DNA of 33,543 bases from Sphingobacteriales bacterium (GTDB taxonomy: Bacteria > Bacteroidota > Bacteroidia > Sphingobacteriales > Sphingobacteriaceae). The position numbers and the translations under genes are program-made. This document shows positions 26,032 through 33,489 of this stretch, one piece after another; position 1 is the first letter of the stretch; every line of letters begins with the position of its first letter. The notes below the pieces were generated by a model. It was given only the letters and a program-made list of their open reading frames with translations. It was not told the DNA's origin and did not search any database. The DNA lies in contig REAS01000072.1 in assembly GCA_004294495.1 (NCBI GenBank), positions 1 to 33,543 on the forward strand. The letters are read 5' to 3'.

Positions 26032-26445
26032 AACACAGTGAAGAGTCTACGTTTTGTCACTCTGAACGCTGAAGAGTCTGTAAAAACGTTGATGAGATTC
26101 CACGCTTCGCTCTGAATGACAGCTGTAAAATCTGAATAATCTGTTAGCCATAATTTTGTAGTACTGAACGGTTGAAGACTCCACGTTTTGTCACTCTGAA
26201 CGTAGTGAAGAGTCTGTAAAAACGTTATAATTGTCCAGACACGATTTTAGGATTATTTGATTTACATGATTTCTGAAGTTTATGTTTGTTGTTAAAACTC
26301 CCGTTACTTTGAATGAAATGGAGCGTTTTTTTTTACTCAAAACGCAGTTCTGTTACACTGAGCGCAGTGAAGAGTCTGTAAAAACCCGGATGAGATTCCA
26401 CGCTTCGCTCTGAATGGCAAAAGCTTCGCTCTAAAGGACAAAAAT
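26032..26445. repeat. Cluster of GAAGAGTCTG dispersed repeats
   Basis: The word TGTCACTCTGAACG...GTGAAGAGTCTGTAAAAAC occurs at 26055, 26189 and, diverged, 26351, plus a partial copy at 26032. Its partner GAGATTCCACGCTTCGCTCTGAATG occurs at 26095 and 26392 and is roughly the inverted complement. Another copy ends the window (33490). The gap 25940-26477 holds this cluster and no gene. Confidence 0.85.
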
Positions 26446-26465
26446 GTTAAAAAAAAGATTTTAAT

Positions 26466-26482
26466 TTTTTAAATGCGTTAGC
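26466..26482 (+). repeat. 22-bp dispersed repeat, copy 2 (17 bp)
   Basis: TTTTTAAATGCGTTAGC matches the repeat at 77-98. It covers the stop codon and last Ser codon of the DUF1398 gene. Confidence 0.6.
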
Positions 26483-26867
26483 TCGGTATTTGTTCAACCA
26501 ATACTTCATTTCCTGCCAAATCAAAATAAGCGCAAGTCATATTTTCAATATTTACAACCCAGTTTTCTATACCGGATTTCGCACAATCGTTACAAAAAGT
26601 AGGATAGTCTGTTTTTCCTTGTTGGTGAGCTTTAATGTGGATTTTAAACTGTTCAATGTTTGTTTCGCTAGCAATTGCTAAGTCACCATATTTTGCAGGA
26701 CTTGAAGTTTTAAAATCGTTTTTCCCAGAATAATCTACATGTCCGTCTGCAACAAAGGATTGGTATCGTGTTACACCTAATTTTTTAATATCCTGAATGA
26801 ATAACGGAAAGTCTGCACCCGATTTTACTTTACTATGCGCTGTTTTAATTTCATCTATTGTAAACAT
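26478..26867 (-). CDS. DUF1398 family protein
   Basis: This 129-residue cytoplasmic protein resembles the YbcV/DUF1398 family. Characteristic parts are the N-terminal MFTIDEIKTAHSKVKSGADFP, the centre GVTRYQSFVADGHVDY and the late WVVNIENMTCAYFDLAGNEV. Two cysteines in FCNDCAKSG are near the middle. Function is unknown; the family is sporadic and often found among accessory genes. The start is ATG with no Shine-Dalgarno sequence. Its last codon and stop lie within a dispersed repeat. The 193 bp upstream (26868-27060) hold nothing I can identify. Confidence 0.8.
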   Translation of the reverse strand: MFTIDEIKTAHSKVKSGADFPLFIQDIKKLGVTRYQSFVADGHVDYSGKNDFKTSSPAKYGDLAIASETNIEQFKIHIKAHQQGKTDYPTFCNDCAKSGIENWVVNIENMTCAYFDLAGNEVLVEQIPS

Positions 26868-27060
26868 TTTATTTATTTTTGATAATTTTTTAATACAGTT
26901 TTAATACTTTTAAAGCTTATTAATTTGTATTTGAAAAGGTTTGGTTAATTTGATGATTTTAAAATTGGGATAAGGTTTCATTCAAAGCTTATATAAAATT
27001 TAAAAGGTGCTAGTGCTAAAGCAATTAACTTCACTTAGGTTAAACCGAAATTAATTCCAG

Positions 27061-27479
27061 TTAAATTGATTTTAAAAAATCCTCAAATAGGGTAACTCTT
27101 CTAAACTTTAGTTTCTGCAGCCCCTCATATAATGGCTTATCTCTTGTTAATAGTGGTAAATCTAACTGTATGCTAAAGCTACATAACTTATATCTTTCAA
27201 ATCAATTTTATCAAGTAATTTTTCGGATTTTTCAATGCTTTCTTGACTTAAAACATACTCTGGTAAAATAGTTATTTTTGAAAATACGAAATAACTCCAT
27301 TGCAAAAATTCATATTTTTGCATTTTTGTTCTACTTTTTAAAAGATCTTTATATTTATCAATTTCAATTAAAACAAAGTCGGGCAATATAAAATTATAAT
27401 TTGTTAAAAATGGTTTATAACTTGCTTTACCGCTAATTAATATACTCATTAATATATTTGCATCAATTACATAATCCAC
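27061..27479 (-). pseudogene. PIN-domain ribonuclease (VapC-like) with a 1-nt frameshift
   Basis: The tracked ORF stops after 105 residues, but the missing end is present in another frame. Just after SYVALA (around 27169-27172), one inserted nucleotide restores QLDLPLLTRDKPLYEGL and continues to a TAA at 27061, for a total of 139 residues, the usual PIN length. The in-frame part has Asp6 (VIDAN), Glu39 and Asp96 (LKDISYVALA). The fourth acidic residue, in LLTRD, is lost by the shift. It starts with GTG overlapping the TAG of the upstream gene by one base. It is either a decayed toxin or a sequencing error. Confidence 0.8.
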
Positions 27480-27706
27480 TATTTTTCAACAATATATTTA
27501 TGTTTTTCTTGTTGCCAAGCCAAGTTTCTTGATATTTGCCACTCTTGGTCATTTTCAAGATTAATAGTTTCTAAGTCTTTTAATATGTCCTGAGCCGAGA
27601 GCCGTAAAACTATTTTTTGCATAAACTGTTGCAAATAACTTTCTATTTGCTTATGTCCTAAAGTTTCTACAAAACTTTCTTCCAATTGTATTTTAAATTC
27701 TACCAT
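27479..27706 (-). CDS. Small protein, putative antitoxin partner of the PIN gene
   Basis: I do not recognise a family for this 75-residue protein. It has a short N-terminal beta-like segment (MVEFKIQLEE) and a long, probably helical middle and end, with acidic and basic residues mixed (DILKDLETINLENDQEW, AWQQEKHKYIVEK). It lies directly upstream of the PIN gene, with TAG and GTG overlapping by one base. That is the order and coupling expected for antitoxin then toxin. It starts with ATG. The antitoxin role is inferred from position and size only. Confidence 0.6.
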   Translation of the reverse strand: MVEFKIQLEESFVETLGHKQIESYLQQFMQKIVLRLSAQDILKDLETINLENDQEWQISRNLAWQQEKHKYIVEK

Positions 27707-27786
27707 TTGTAATAAGTTTGGTTAAAAGCTAATTTACAAGTTTTTTTTATATTGTTAATGATTTTTTATTTAAGTATTTTTCTAGA

Positions 27787-28566
27787 TTACCAACTTCCGC
27801 CAGCACCGCCACCGCCACTACTTCCACCGCCAAAACCACCAAAGCCACCGCCTCCAAAACCACTATCACCACCTCTGTGGCCGCCACCACCACTAGCTAA
27901 ACCAGCCAGCAAACTCCACCATAGCATATTTGCACCACCACGGCCACCAATCACATTTCGTCCGCCACCGCCTTTGCCACCCTTGCTTATAAAAACAATA
28001 AGCGCAATAACAATCAATATTAACAAACCAGCCGGAAAGCCTTTGCCGCCTTTTTCTTTTTTGGGTTTATCGACTTTATACTCGCCTTTGGTATAGCTAA
28101 TTATAGCATTTGTGCCTTCTTCAATCCCACCATAATAATCGCCGTTTTTAAAGTTTGGTTTTATTTGGTTTTCTATAATTCGTTTGGCAATAGCATCGGG
28201 TAGGGCACCTTCTAAACCGTAGCCTGTGGTAATAAACATTTTACGATCTGCTTTGGCAATTACCAATAAAATACCTGTATTTTTTTCTTTACCGCCTACA
28301 CCCCAGTTTCTAAAAAGTTTTACCGAATAATCGGCAATTTCGTATCCTTCTAACGATGGAATCATAGCAACCGCAATTTGTATAGATGTAGTATCGGCGA
28401 AAGCCACCAACTTGTTTTCTAAACTGTTAACTTCTTGTGCGCTTAGTGTTTGTGTATAATCGTTAACTAAAGTTGAGGGTTTAGCTGGGAATTTTTGAGC
28501 ATAAATAGTACCGCAAGTAAGTAAAAATACGAGTACTAAAAAATGTTTTTTCATAAGGTTTAGCAT
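27787..28566 (-). CDS. TPM-domain protein with signal peptide, TM helix and Gly-rich tail (YgcG-like)
   Basis: This 259-residue protein has a signal peptide (KKHFLVLVFLLTCGTIYAQ), a TPM domain (about 30-165; VNDYTQTLS, GILLVIAKADRKMFITTGYGLEG), a TM helix (about 179-195, GLLILIVIALIVFIS) and a low-complexity Gly/Ser tail ending GGSW. TPM proteins of this kind are anchored in the membrane with the domain outside; some have acid phosphatase activity or are implicated in photosystem repair, but the role in Bacteroidota is unknown. The ATG at 28554 (MKKHF) is an equally good start. It is the last gene of the lemA-TPM-TPM unit, 6 bp after the previous stop. Confidence 0.9.
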   Translation of the reverse strand: MLNLMKKHFLVLVFLLTCGTIYAQKFPAKPSTLVNDYTQTLSAQEVNSLENKLVAFADTTSIQIAVAMIPSLEGYEIADYSVKLFRNWGVGGKEKNTGILLVIAKADRKMFITTGYGLEGALPDAIAKRIIENQIKPNFKNGDYYGGIEEGTNAIISYTKGEYKVDKPKKEKGGKGFPAGLLILIVIALIVFISKGGKGGGGRNVIGGRGGANMLWWSLLAGLASGGGGHRGGDSGFGGGGFGGFGGGSSGGGGAGGSW

Positions 28567-28572
28567 CTAAAA

Positions 28573-29001
28573 TTAAGGTAAAAAAACAATATCGTCCGGC
28601 AGTTCGTTGCCATCGCCGCTTTGGTATGGGAAATATTTTTTTAACTGTTTACCAGCTTCAATAATTCCTACGCTAATGCCTTCGGCAAGGTTGCCATTTT
28701 TAAACTGTGAGGCCATTAAATCTTTGGTACTATTCCAAAAATCGGTGGGTACCAAGGCGTTTATTCCTTTATCGCCAATAATGGCAAATTTATGATCATC
28801 CGTGGCAACGTAAATTAAAACTCCGTTGTTTAGTTTTGTTTTATGCATTTCTAAATCGTGGAAACACACAACCGCTCGGTCTAAAACCTCAATTTTGCAT
28901 TTTTTTTCAATACACACTCGTATTTCACCCGATGTGTTTTTTTCGGCCCATTCAATCGAGTGTTTAATTTTTTCTTGGTCGTTATCGCTTAAAGCTGCCA
29001 T
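28573..29001 (-). CDS. TPM-domain protein without signal peptide
   Basis: This 142-residue protein has the TPM core (HSIEWAEKNTSGEIRVCIEKKC near residues 13-32, GVLIYVATDDHKFAIIGDKGI near 59-79, FKNGNLAEGISVGI near 96-109). It has no signal peptide or TM helix, so it should be cytoplasmic or exported by association. It sits between lemA and the second TPM gene, 6 bp upstream of the latter. The 73-bp spacer to lemA contains a perfect hairpin. Confidence 0.88.
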   Translation of the reverse strand: MAALSDNDQEKIKHSIEWAEKNTSGEIRVCIEKKCKIEVLDRAVVCFHDLEMHKTKLNNGVLIYVATDDHKFAIIGDKGINALVPTDFWNSTKDLMASQFKNGNLAEGISVGIIEAGKQLKKYFPYQSGDGNELPDDIVFLP

Positions 29002-29032
29002 TAATAGAAGTTTTTATTACAAACATTTGTTA

Positions 29033-29067
29033 AAACCCTATAAGGTTTTAACAACCTTATAGGGTTT
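29033..29067. repeat. Perfect 15-bp-stem hairpin in the lemA-TPM spacer
   Basis: AAACCCTATAAGGTT and AACCTTATAGGGTTT pair perfectly around a 5-nt TTAAC loop. It lies between lemA and the first TPM gene. It has no strong T run on the minus strand, so it looks more like a dispersed palindrome or RNA-processing element than a terminator. Confidence 0.8.
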
Positions 29068-29074
29068 AGTTTTC

Positions 29075-29653
29075 TTAAAATTTCACTGTTGGTGCTTTAT
29101 CAGCTCCAGCCTCGGCAGCAAAACTACCTTTGGTAGCAAAACCAAACATACCTGCAAAAAGGTTATTTGGGAAAGTACGGATGTTGGTATTATATGACTG
29201 TACCGAATCGTTAAAGTCTCTACGAGCTACAGTTATGCGATTTTCGGTTCCTTCTAGTTGTGCTTGCAACTCTAAAAAGTTTTGGTTTGCTTTTAATTCA
29301 GGATATTTTTCTGATACCACCATTAACCTGCCTAAAGCCTGACTTAACTGCCCTTGTGCGGCTTGAAATTTTGCCATATCTTCGGGACTAGTTTTGCTTG
29401 GGTCAACCGTTACCGATGTTGCTTTTGCTCTAGCTTCAATAACTGCTGTTAAAGTTTCTTTTTCGAAATTTGCTGCACCTTTTACACTGGCTACTAAATT
29501 AGGAATCAAATCAATACGGCGTTGGTATTGGTTTTGTACTTCGCCCCAGGCGGCTTTAACTTTTTCGTCTAAAGTAACCGAACTGTTGTAACCACAAGAA
29601 CTTAAAGTTGCTGTAACAAATAATGCAATGGCATAAAAAATAGTTTTTTTCAT
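29075..29653 (-). CDS. lemA: LemA family lipoprotein
   Basis: I take the ATG at 29653 (MKKTIFYAIALF), eight codons inside the tracked ORF that starts with TTG, because it gives a canonical lipoprotein signal with LSSC (Cys20). The product is 192 residues. The LemA core is helical coiled-coil: AWGEVQNQYQRRIDLIPNLVASVKG, then long helices with ENRITVARRDFNDSVQSYNTNIRTFPNNLFAGMFGF, the family signature. LemA proteins often precede TPM genes, as here, but their function is unsettled. It diverges from the COG2509 flavoprotein. Confidence 0.93.
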   Translation of the reverse strand: MKKTIFYAIALFVTATLSSCGYNSSVTLDEKVKAAWGEVQNQYQRRIDLIPNLVASVKGAANFEKETLTAVIEARAKATSVTVDPSKTSPEDMAKFQAAQGQLSQALGRLMVVSEKYPELKANQNFLELQAQLEGTENRITVARRDFNDSVQSYNTNIRTFPNNLFAGMFGFATKGSFAAEAGADKAPTVKF

Positions 29654-29703
29654 TTTGATGAGATTTAGTTTTTTCAATTTTAAGAGTTAATTCTCAAATT
29701 TCA

Positions 29704-29711
29704 TACCTTTG
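29704..29711 (+). promoter_or_regulatory. Candidate -7 box for the COG2509 gene
   Basis: TACCTTTG matches TAnnTTTG and lies 32 bp before the ATG at 29744. No TTTG element is found at the expected -33 spacing. Confidence 0.45.
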
Positions 29712-29743
29712 TTTAATTCGTGATAAAAACACGACAAAAGTAA

Positions 29744-31306
29744 ATGATTATAGAACGTGAAGTTATCATCTTTCCCGATGATATTAATGATTTGGATAAA
29801 ATAAAATCCGAAATAATTTCTCAAACCAAAACCAAAACAAGTGATTTTAGTGGCTATACTATATTAAAACGCTCTATTGATGCCCGTGGTAGGTTTATTA
29901 TGTACCGCCTAAAGGTGGCAGTGTACATTAACCAAGTTCCTGTTTTCGAGGTGAACAATAGTATATGTCAAAATGTCGGTAATGGTAAACGAGTAATTGT
30001 AGTGGGTGCTGGCCCGGCGGGGCTTTTTGCCGCTTTACGTTTAATAGAGCTTGGCTTAAGGCCGATAATTATTGAACGTGGCAAAAACGTTAAAGACCGT
30101 AGGCGAGATTTAGCCGCACTAAATAAACAAGGCTTGGTAAACCCAAATTCTAACTATTGCTTTGGCGAAGGTGGTGCAGGTACTTACAGCGATGGTAAAC
30201 TGTACACCCGCAGCAACAAACGTGGCGATGTTAATAAAATGTTGCAAATATTAATTGACCACGGCGCAACACCCGATATTGCCATAGATGCTCGCCCACA
30301 TATTGGCACCAATAAACTGCCACAAATTATTGTTAACATTCGCGAAAGCATATTAAATTACGGCGGCGAAATACATTTTGATACCCAAGTAACCGACCTA
30401 AATATTACATCGCAAACGTTTAAAAGCGTAGTTACCAACAACGGAATTATTGATGGCGAAGCCCTTATTTTAGCCACTGGCCACTCGGCAAAAAATATGT
30501 ATGAGTTGTTACGAAACAAAGGTATTTTACTGGAAGCCAAGCCTTTTGCTTTAGGAGTTAGAATTGAACACCCACAATATATTATAGACCAATTGCAATA
30601 CCATTGCGAGGTGCGCCATCCTAATTTACCGCCATCAAACTACAGTTTGGTACAACAAGTTGGTGGCCGTGGCGTGTTTAGTTTTTGTATGTGCCCAGGC
30701 GGCATAATTGCCCCTTGTGCAACAAATACAGGCGAAATTGTGGTAAACGGTTGGAGCCCGTCTAAACGTAATAACCCCTATGCAAACTCGGGTACGGTGG
30801 TACAAGTAAACCTAAACGATGTACCGGGCGATAATAGCAACGCTTTTAAATTATTAGATTTTCAAACCCAAATAGAGCAACAAGCTTTTACCGCTGGGGG
30901 CGGGAGTTTAAAAGCACCTGCACAACGTATGCTTGATTTTGTAAATCATAAAACATCGTCAAGTTTACCCCAAAACTCTTATTTACCCGGTTTAACAAGC
31001 AGTAATTTACACGATATTTTACCACCTTTTGTTGCCCAAAGTTTAAAAACCGCATTGCCTTTATTTGGCAATAAAATGAAAGGGCGTTTTGGTAACGATG
31101 GCTATTTTACTAACGAAGCAGTTTTGGTTGGAGTGGAGTCTCGCACTTCATCGCCCATACGCATACCTAGAGACAAAGAAAGTTTACAGCACCCACAAAT
31201 AAAAGGATTTTTTCCGTGTGCCGAAGGGGCTGGTTATGCAGGTGGTATTATTTCGGCAGCTATAGATGGGCAAGCTTGCGCCGATGCTGTTTTTAGGTAT
31301 GTTTAA
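29744..31306 (+). CDS. FAD-dependent dehydrogenase (COG2509)
   Basis: This 520-residue flavoprotein has an N-terminal ferredoxin-like segment (about 1-75; ILKRSIDARGRFIMYRLKVAVY), then the dinucleotide-binding VGAGPAGLFAALRL at about 86-100 and IIIERGKNVKDRR. A conserved GEGGAGTYSDGKL (about 141-153) follows, and a C-terminal FAD contact, FFPCAEGAGYAGGI. It belongs to a widespread uncharacterised family distantly related to electron-transfer flavoprotein and geranylgeranyl reductases. Substrate is unknown. It starts with ATG and diverges from lemA. Its stop codon lies directly beside the composite element at 31307. Confidence 0.92.
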   Translation: MIIEREVIIFPDDINDLDKIKSEIISQTKTKTSDFSGYTILKRSIDARGRFIMYRLKVAVYINQVPVFEVNNSICQNVGNGKRVIVVGAGPAGLFAALRLIELGLRPIIIERGKNVKDRRRDLAALNKQGLVNPNSNYCFGEGGAGTYSDGKLYTRSNKRGDVNKMLQILIDHGATPDIAIDARPHIGTNKLPQIIVNIRESILNYGGEIHFDTQVTDLNITSQTFKSVVTNNGIIDGEALILATGHSAKNMYELLRNKGILLEAKPFALGVRIEHPQYIIDQLQYHCEVRHPNLPPSNYSLVQQVGGRGVFSFCMCPGGIIAPCATNTGEIVVNGWSPSKRNNPYANSGTVVQVNLNDVPGDNSNAFKLLDFQTQIEQQAFTAGGGSLKAPAQRMLDFVNHKTSSSLPQNSYLPGLTSSNLHDILPPFVAQSLKTALPLFGNKMKGRFGNDGYFTNEAVLVGVESRTSSPIRIPRDKESLQHPQIKGFFPCAEGAGYAGGIISAAIDGQACADAVFRYV

Positions 31307-31520
31307 AACCCGAGTTCGATTAAAGAATGTTTTTTTAGTAAAGATTAGGGCGTTTTAACACGCTTTTCGCTGTATCTTTTTTTATTTATCTATCCCCCCG
31401 CCCCCGGAACGGGGAGATTCGGCGTAAAAAAAGGATGCCGCTGTAATCGTTAACGCAAAAAATAGTTTATAATTTTGATAAACAGTAATTTATATTAGAA
31501 TTAACAATCGAACTCAGGTT
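31307..31520. mobile_element. Composite MITE-like element with terminal inverted repeats (copy D inside)
   Basis: The outer ends AACC(C)GAGTTCGATT (31307-31321) and AATCGAACTCAGGTT (31506-31520) are a 15-bp inverted repeat with one mismatch. They enclose nested-palindrome copy D. They match the ends of the element at 20868-21130 over GAGTTCGATT. The element is 214 bp without an ORF. It starts at the base after the stop codon of the flavoprotein gene. Confidence 0.6.
31348..31455 (+). repeat. Nested-palindrome element, copy D
   Basis: The arms are GGGCGTTTTAACACGC, CGCTGTATCTTTTTTT and GGATGCCGCTG...ATCGTTAACGCA. The central hairpin is CCCCGGAACGGGG, followed by GAGATTCGGCGTAAAAAAAGG as in copy C. 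Unlike copy C, the left arm is uninterrupted. The gap 31307-31604 otherwise holds only a weak stem (GGGATA...TATCCC) near 31576-31598. Confidence 0.88.
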
Positions 31521-31604
31521 AAAACACTATAAAAATTGTGTTGTGAGAATAAACGTTTCCTATTGAATTACAAATGGGATATAAAACTTTTTTATCCCGT
31601 TTTG

Positions 31605-33392
31605 TCAATCTAAAACTTGCTCTTCTAACAATTGTTGTTCGTATAAATTAGTGTAATACCCGTTTAAAGCCATTAAATGAGTATGAGTGCCTTGTTCTAC
31701 CATTTTTCCGTCCTCTAAAACTATAATATTATCTGCATTTTTAATAGTGCTTATACGGTGTGCAATTATAATGCTGGTTTTGTTTTGCATTACACGGCTA
31801 AGGTTGTTTAATATTTCTTCTTCGGTTTGGGTATCAACAGCAGAAAGACAATCATCAAAAATTAATATTTGTGGTGATTTTATTATACCACGGGCAATAG
31901 ATATGCGCTGTTTTTGTCCACCCGATAATGTAATACCTCTTTCGCCAATAAAAGTTTCAAATTGGTTTGTAAAGGCCATAATATTATGGTAAACGGCGGC
32001 ATCTTTGGCTGCTTGTATTACCTTGGGCATATCTAAAATATCGTTGCCAAAAGCAATATTACGGGCAATAGTATCCGAAAACAAGAAAACCTCTTGAGGT
32101 ACAAAACCTGTGTTACTTCTGTAATTATCTAAATTTAAGTTTTTTATGTTTATATTATCGATGCTGATTTGCCCATCGCTAACATCGTACATACGCATAA
32201 GCAGGTTAGCAAGGGTTGATTTTCCGGAACCCGTTTTACCAATAATTGCTACAACTTCTCCTTTTTTAACCTCAAAACTTACGTTTTCTAAAGCCTTAAT
32301 TCCCGTATCGGGGTAAATAAAACTTACGTTTTCAAATTTAATATTTCCTTCAATGTGTTGGATATCAAAATTAGTGTTCACAATTTCGGGTACGGTTTTT
32401 AAAAACTCGTTTATTCTTTTTTGCGATGCGGCACCTCTTTGTATTAACATGGTTACCCAACCTAATGATGTGATTGGGAACGTAAGTTGGTTTACATAAA
32501 CAATAAATTCGGCAATGTTACCTGCTGTTATGGTACCTGCAATAACTTGTAAGCCACCAATATAAATGGTAATTAGGGTACTTAAACCTATCATGGTTAA
32601 CATTAGTGGAAAAAACAAAGCTTGTGTTTTGGCTAAGTCTAATGATTCTTGCTTATAGTTTTCGCTTTGTGCGTTAAAGCCATCTCTAACAAAACCCTCT
32701 CTACCGTAAGCTTTTATAACCCTAATACCCGAAAAACTTTCTTGCACAAACGATGATAATTTACTTAACCGTTGCTGTATTTTCTCGCTTTTTAGATTTA
32801 TTATACTGTTTACTTTATAAATGCCAAACACCAAAATAGGTAAGGGGCACAAGCAATAAATGGTAAGCGTTACATTTATGCTAAGCATAGCTACAATAGT
32901 TAAGGCAAAAAGTACCGCAGTATTTATGGTGTACATAATTGCAGGGCCAATGTACATACGCACTCGACTAACATCTTCGGTTGCTCTAGCCATTAAATCG
33001 CCAGTATTGTTGCGGCGATAAAAAGCTAGTGTAAGTTGCTGGTAATGTGCATAAATTTCGTTTTTTAAATCATATTCAATACGCCTAGAAGTTAAAATTA
33101 TAGTTTGGCGCATAAAAAACAAAAACAAGCCACGTATTACAGCAAGCAATAAAACTAAGCTGCCAAAAAGAAATAGGCTGCTAGCAAAAATTTTATAAAT
33201 AATTTGTTGTTGCTCAAACCCATTAAAAAGGCGGTATAGGGCAATATTTTCGTTTACCAAATCAAATGCAATACGAATTACTTGAGCAGGCAAAACCGCA
33301 AAAAGGTTTGATAATATTACAAAAACAGCACCCGGTAATAAATGCTTTCGGTATTTGTAAAAAAACTTATTAAGGTACGCTAATTCTTTCAT
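31605..33392 (-). CDS. ABC exporter half-transporter (type IV, MsbA/YheI-like)
   Basis: This 595-residue fusion of a six-helix TM domain (about 15-320) and an ATPase domain (about 350-590) would dimerise to export lipids, peptides or drugs. The Walker A is GKTGSGKS (385-392), the Q loop is near FVPQEV (430-435), the signature is LSGGQKQR (489-496), the Walker B is ILIFDD (509-514) and the switch is His545. The residue after Walker B is Asp514 rather than the catalytic Glu, as in the degenerate half of heterodimeric exporters; no partner half is adjacent. It starts with ATG. Confidence 0.92.
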   Translation of the reverse strand: MKELAYLNKFFYKYRKHLLPGAVFVILSNLFAVLPAQVIRIAFDLVNENIALYRLFNGFEQQQIIYKIFASSLFLFGSLVLLLAVIRGLFLFFMRQTIILTSRRIEYDLKNEIYAHYQQLTLAFYRRNNTGDLMARATEDVSRVRMYIGPAIMYTINTAVLFALTIVAMLSINVTLTIYCLCPLPILVFGIYKVNSIINLKSEKIQQRLSKLSSFVQESFSGIRVIKAYGREGFVRDGFNAQSENYKQESLDLAKTQALFFPLMLTMIGLSTLITIYIGGLQVIAGTITAGNIAEFIVYVNQLTFPITSLGWVTMLIQRGAASQKRINEFLKTVPEIVNTNFDIQHIEGNIKFENVSFIYPDTGIKALENVSFEVKKGEVVAIIGKTGSGKSTLANLLMRMYDVSDGQISIDNINIKNLNLDNYRSNTGFVPQEVFLFSDTIARNIAFGNDILDMPKVIQAAKDAAVYHNIMAFTNQFETFIGERGITLSGGQKQRISIARGIIKSPQILIFDDCLSAVDTQTEEEILNNLSRVMQNKTSIIIAHRISTIKNADNIIVLEDGKMVEQGTHTHLMALNGYYTNLYEQQLLEEQVLD

Positions 33393-33447
33393 TTAAGCTT
33401 GCAATTTATATTTAATTAACGCACATATAAGTTTAAAGTTAGTTTAT

Positions 33448-33469
33448 GCAGGGCTAACGCATTTAAAAA
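33448..33469 (-). repeat. 22-bp dispersed repeat, copy 3
   Basis: This is a perfect inverted copy of 77-98, located upstream of the ABC exporter gene. Confidence 0.7.
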
Positions 33470-33489
33470 TTGTTTTATTGAAAAAAATT

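Noticed and set aside
27752-28096. Proline-rich 114-residue ORF
   Set aside because: It is the complement of the Gly-rich tail of the TPM gene; the proline runs follow from GGN codons read backwards.
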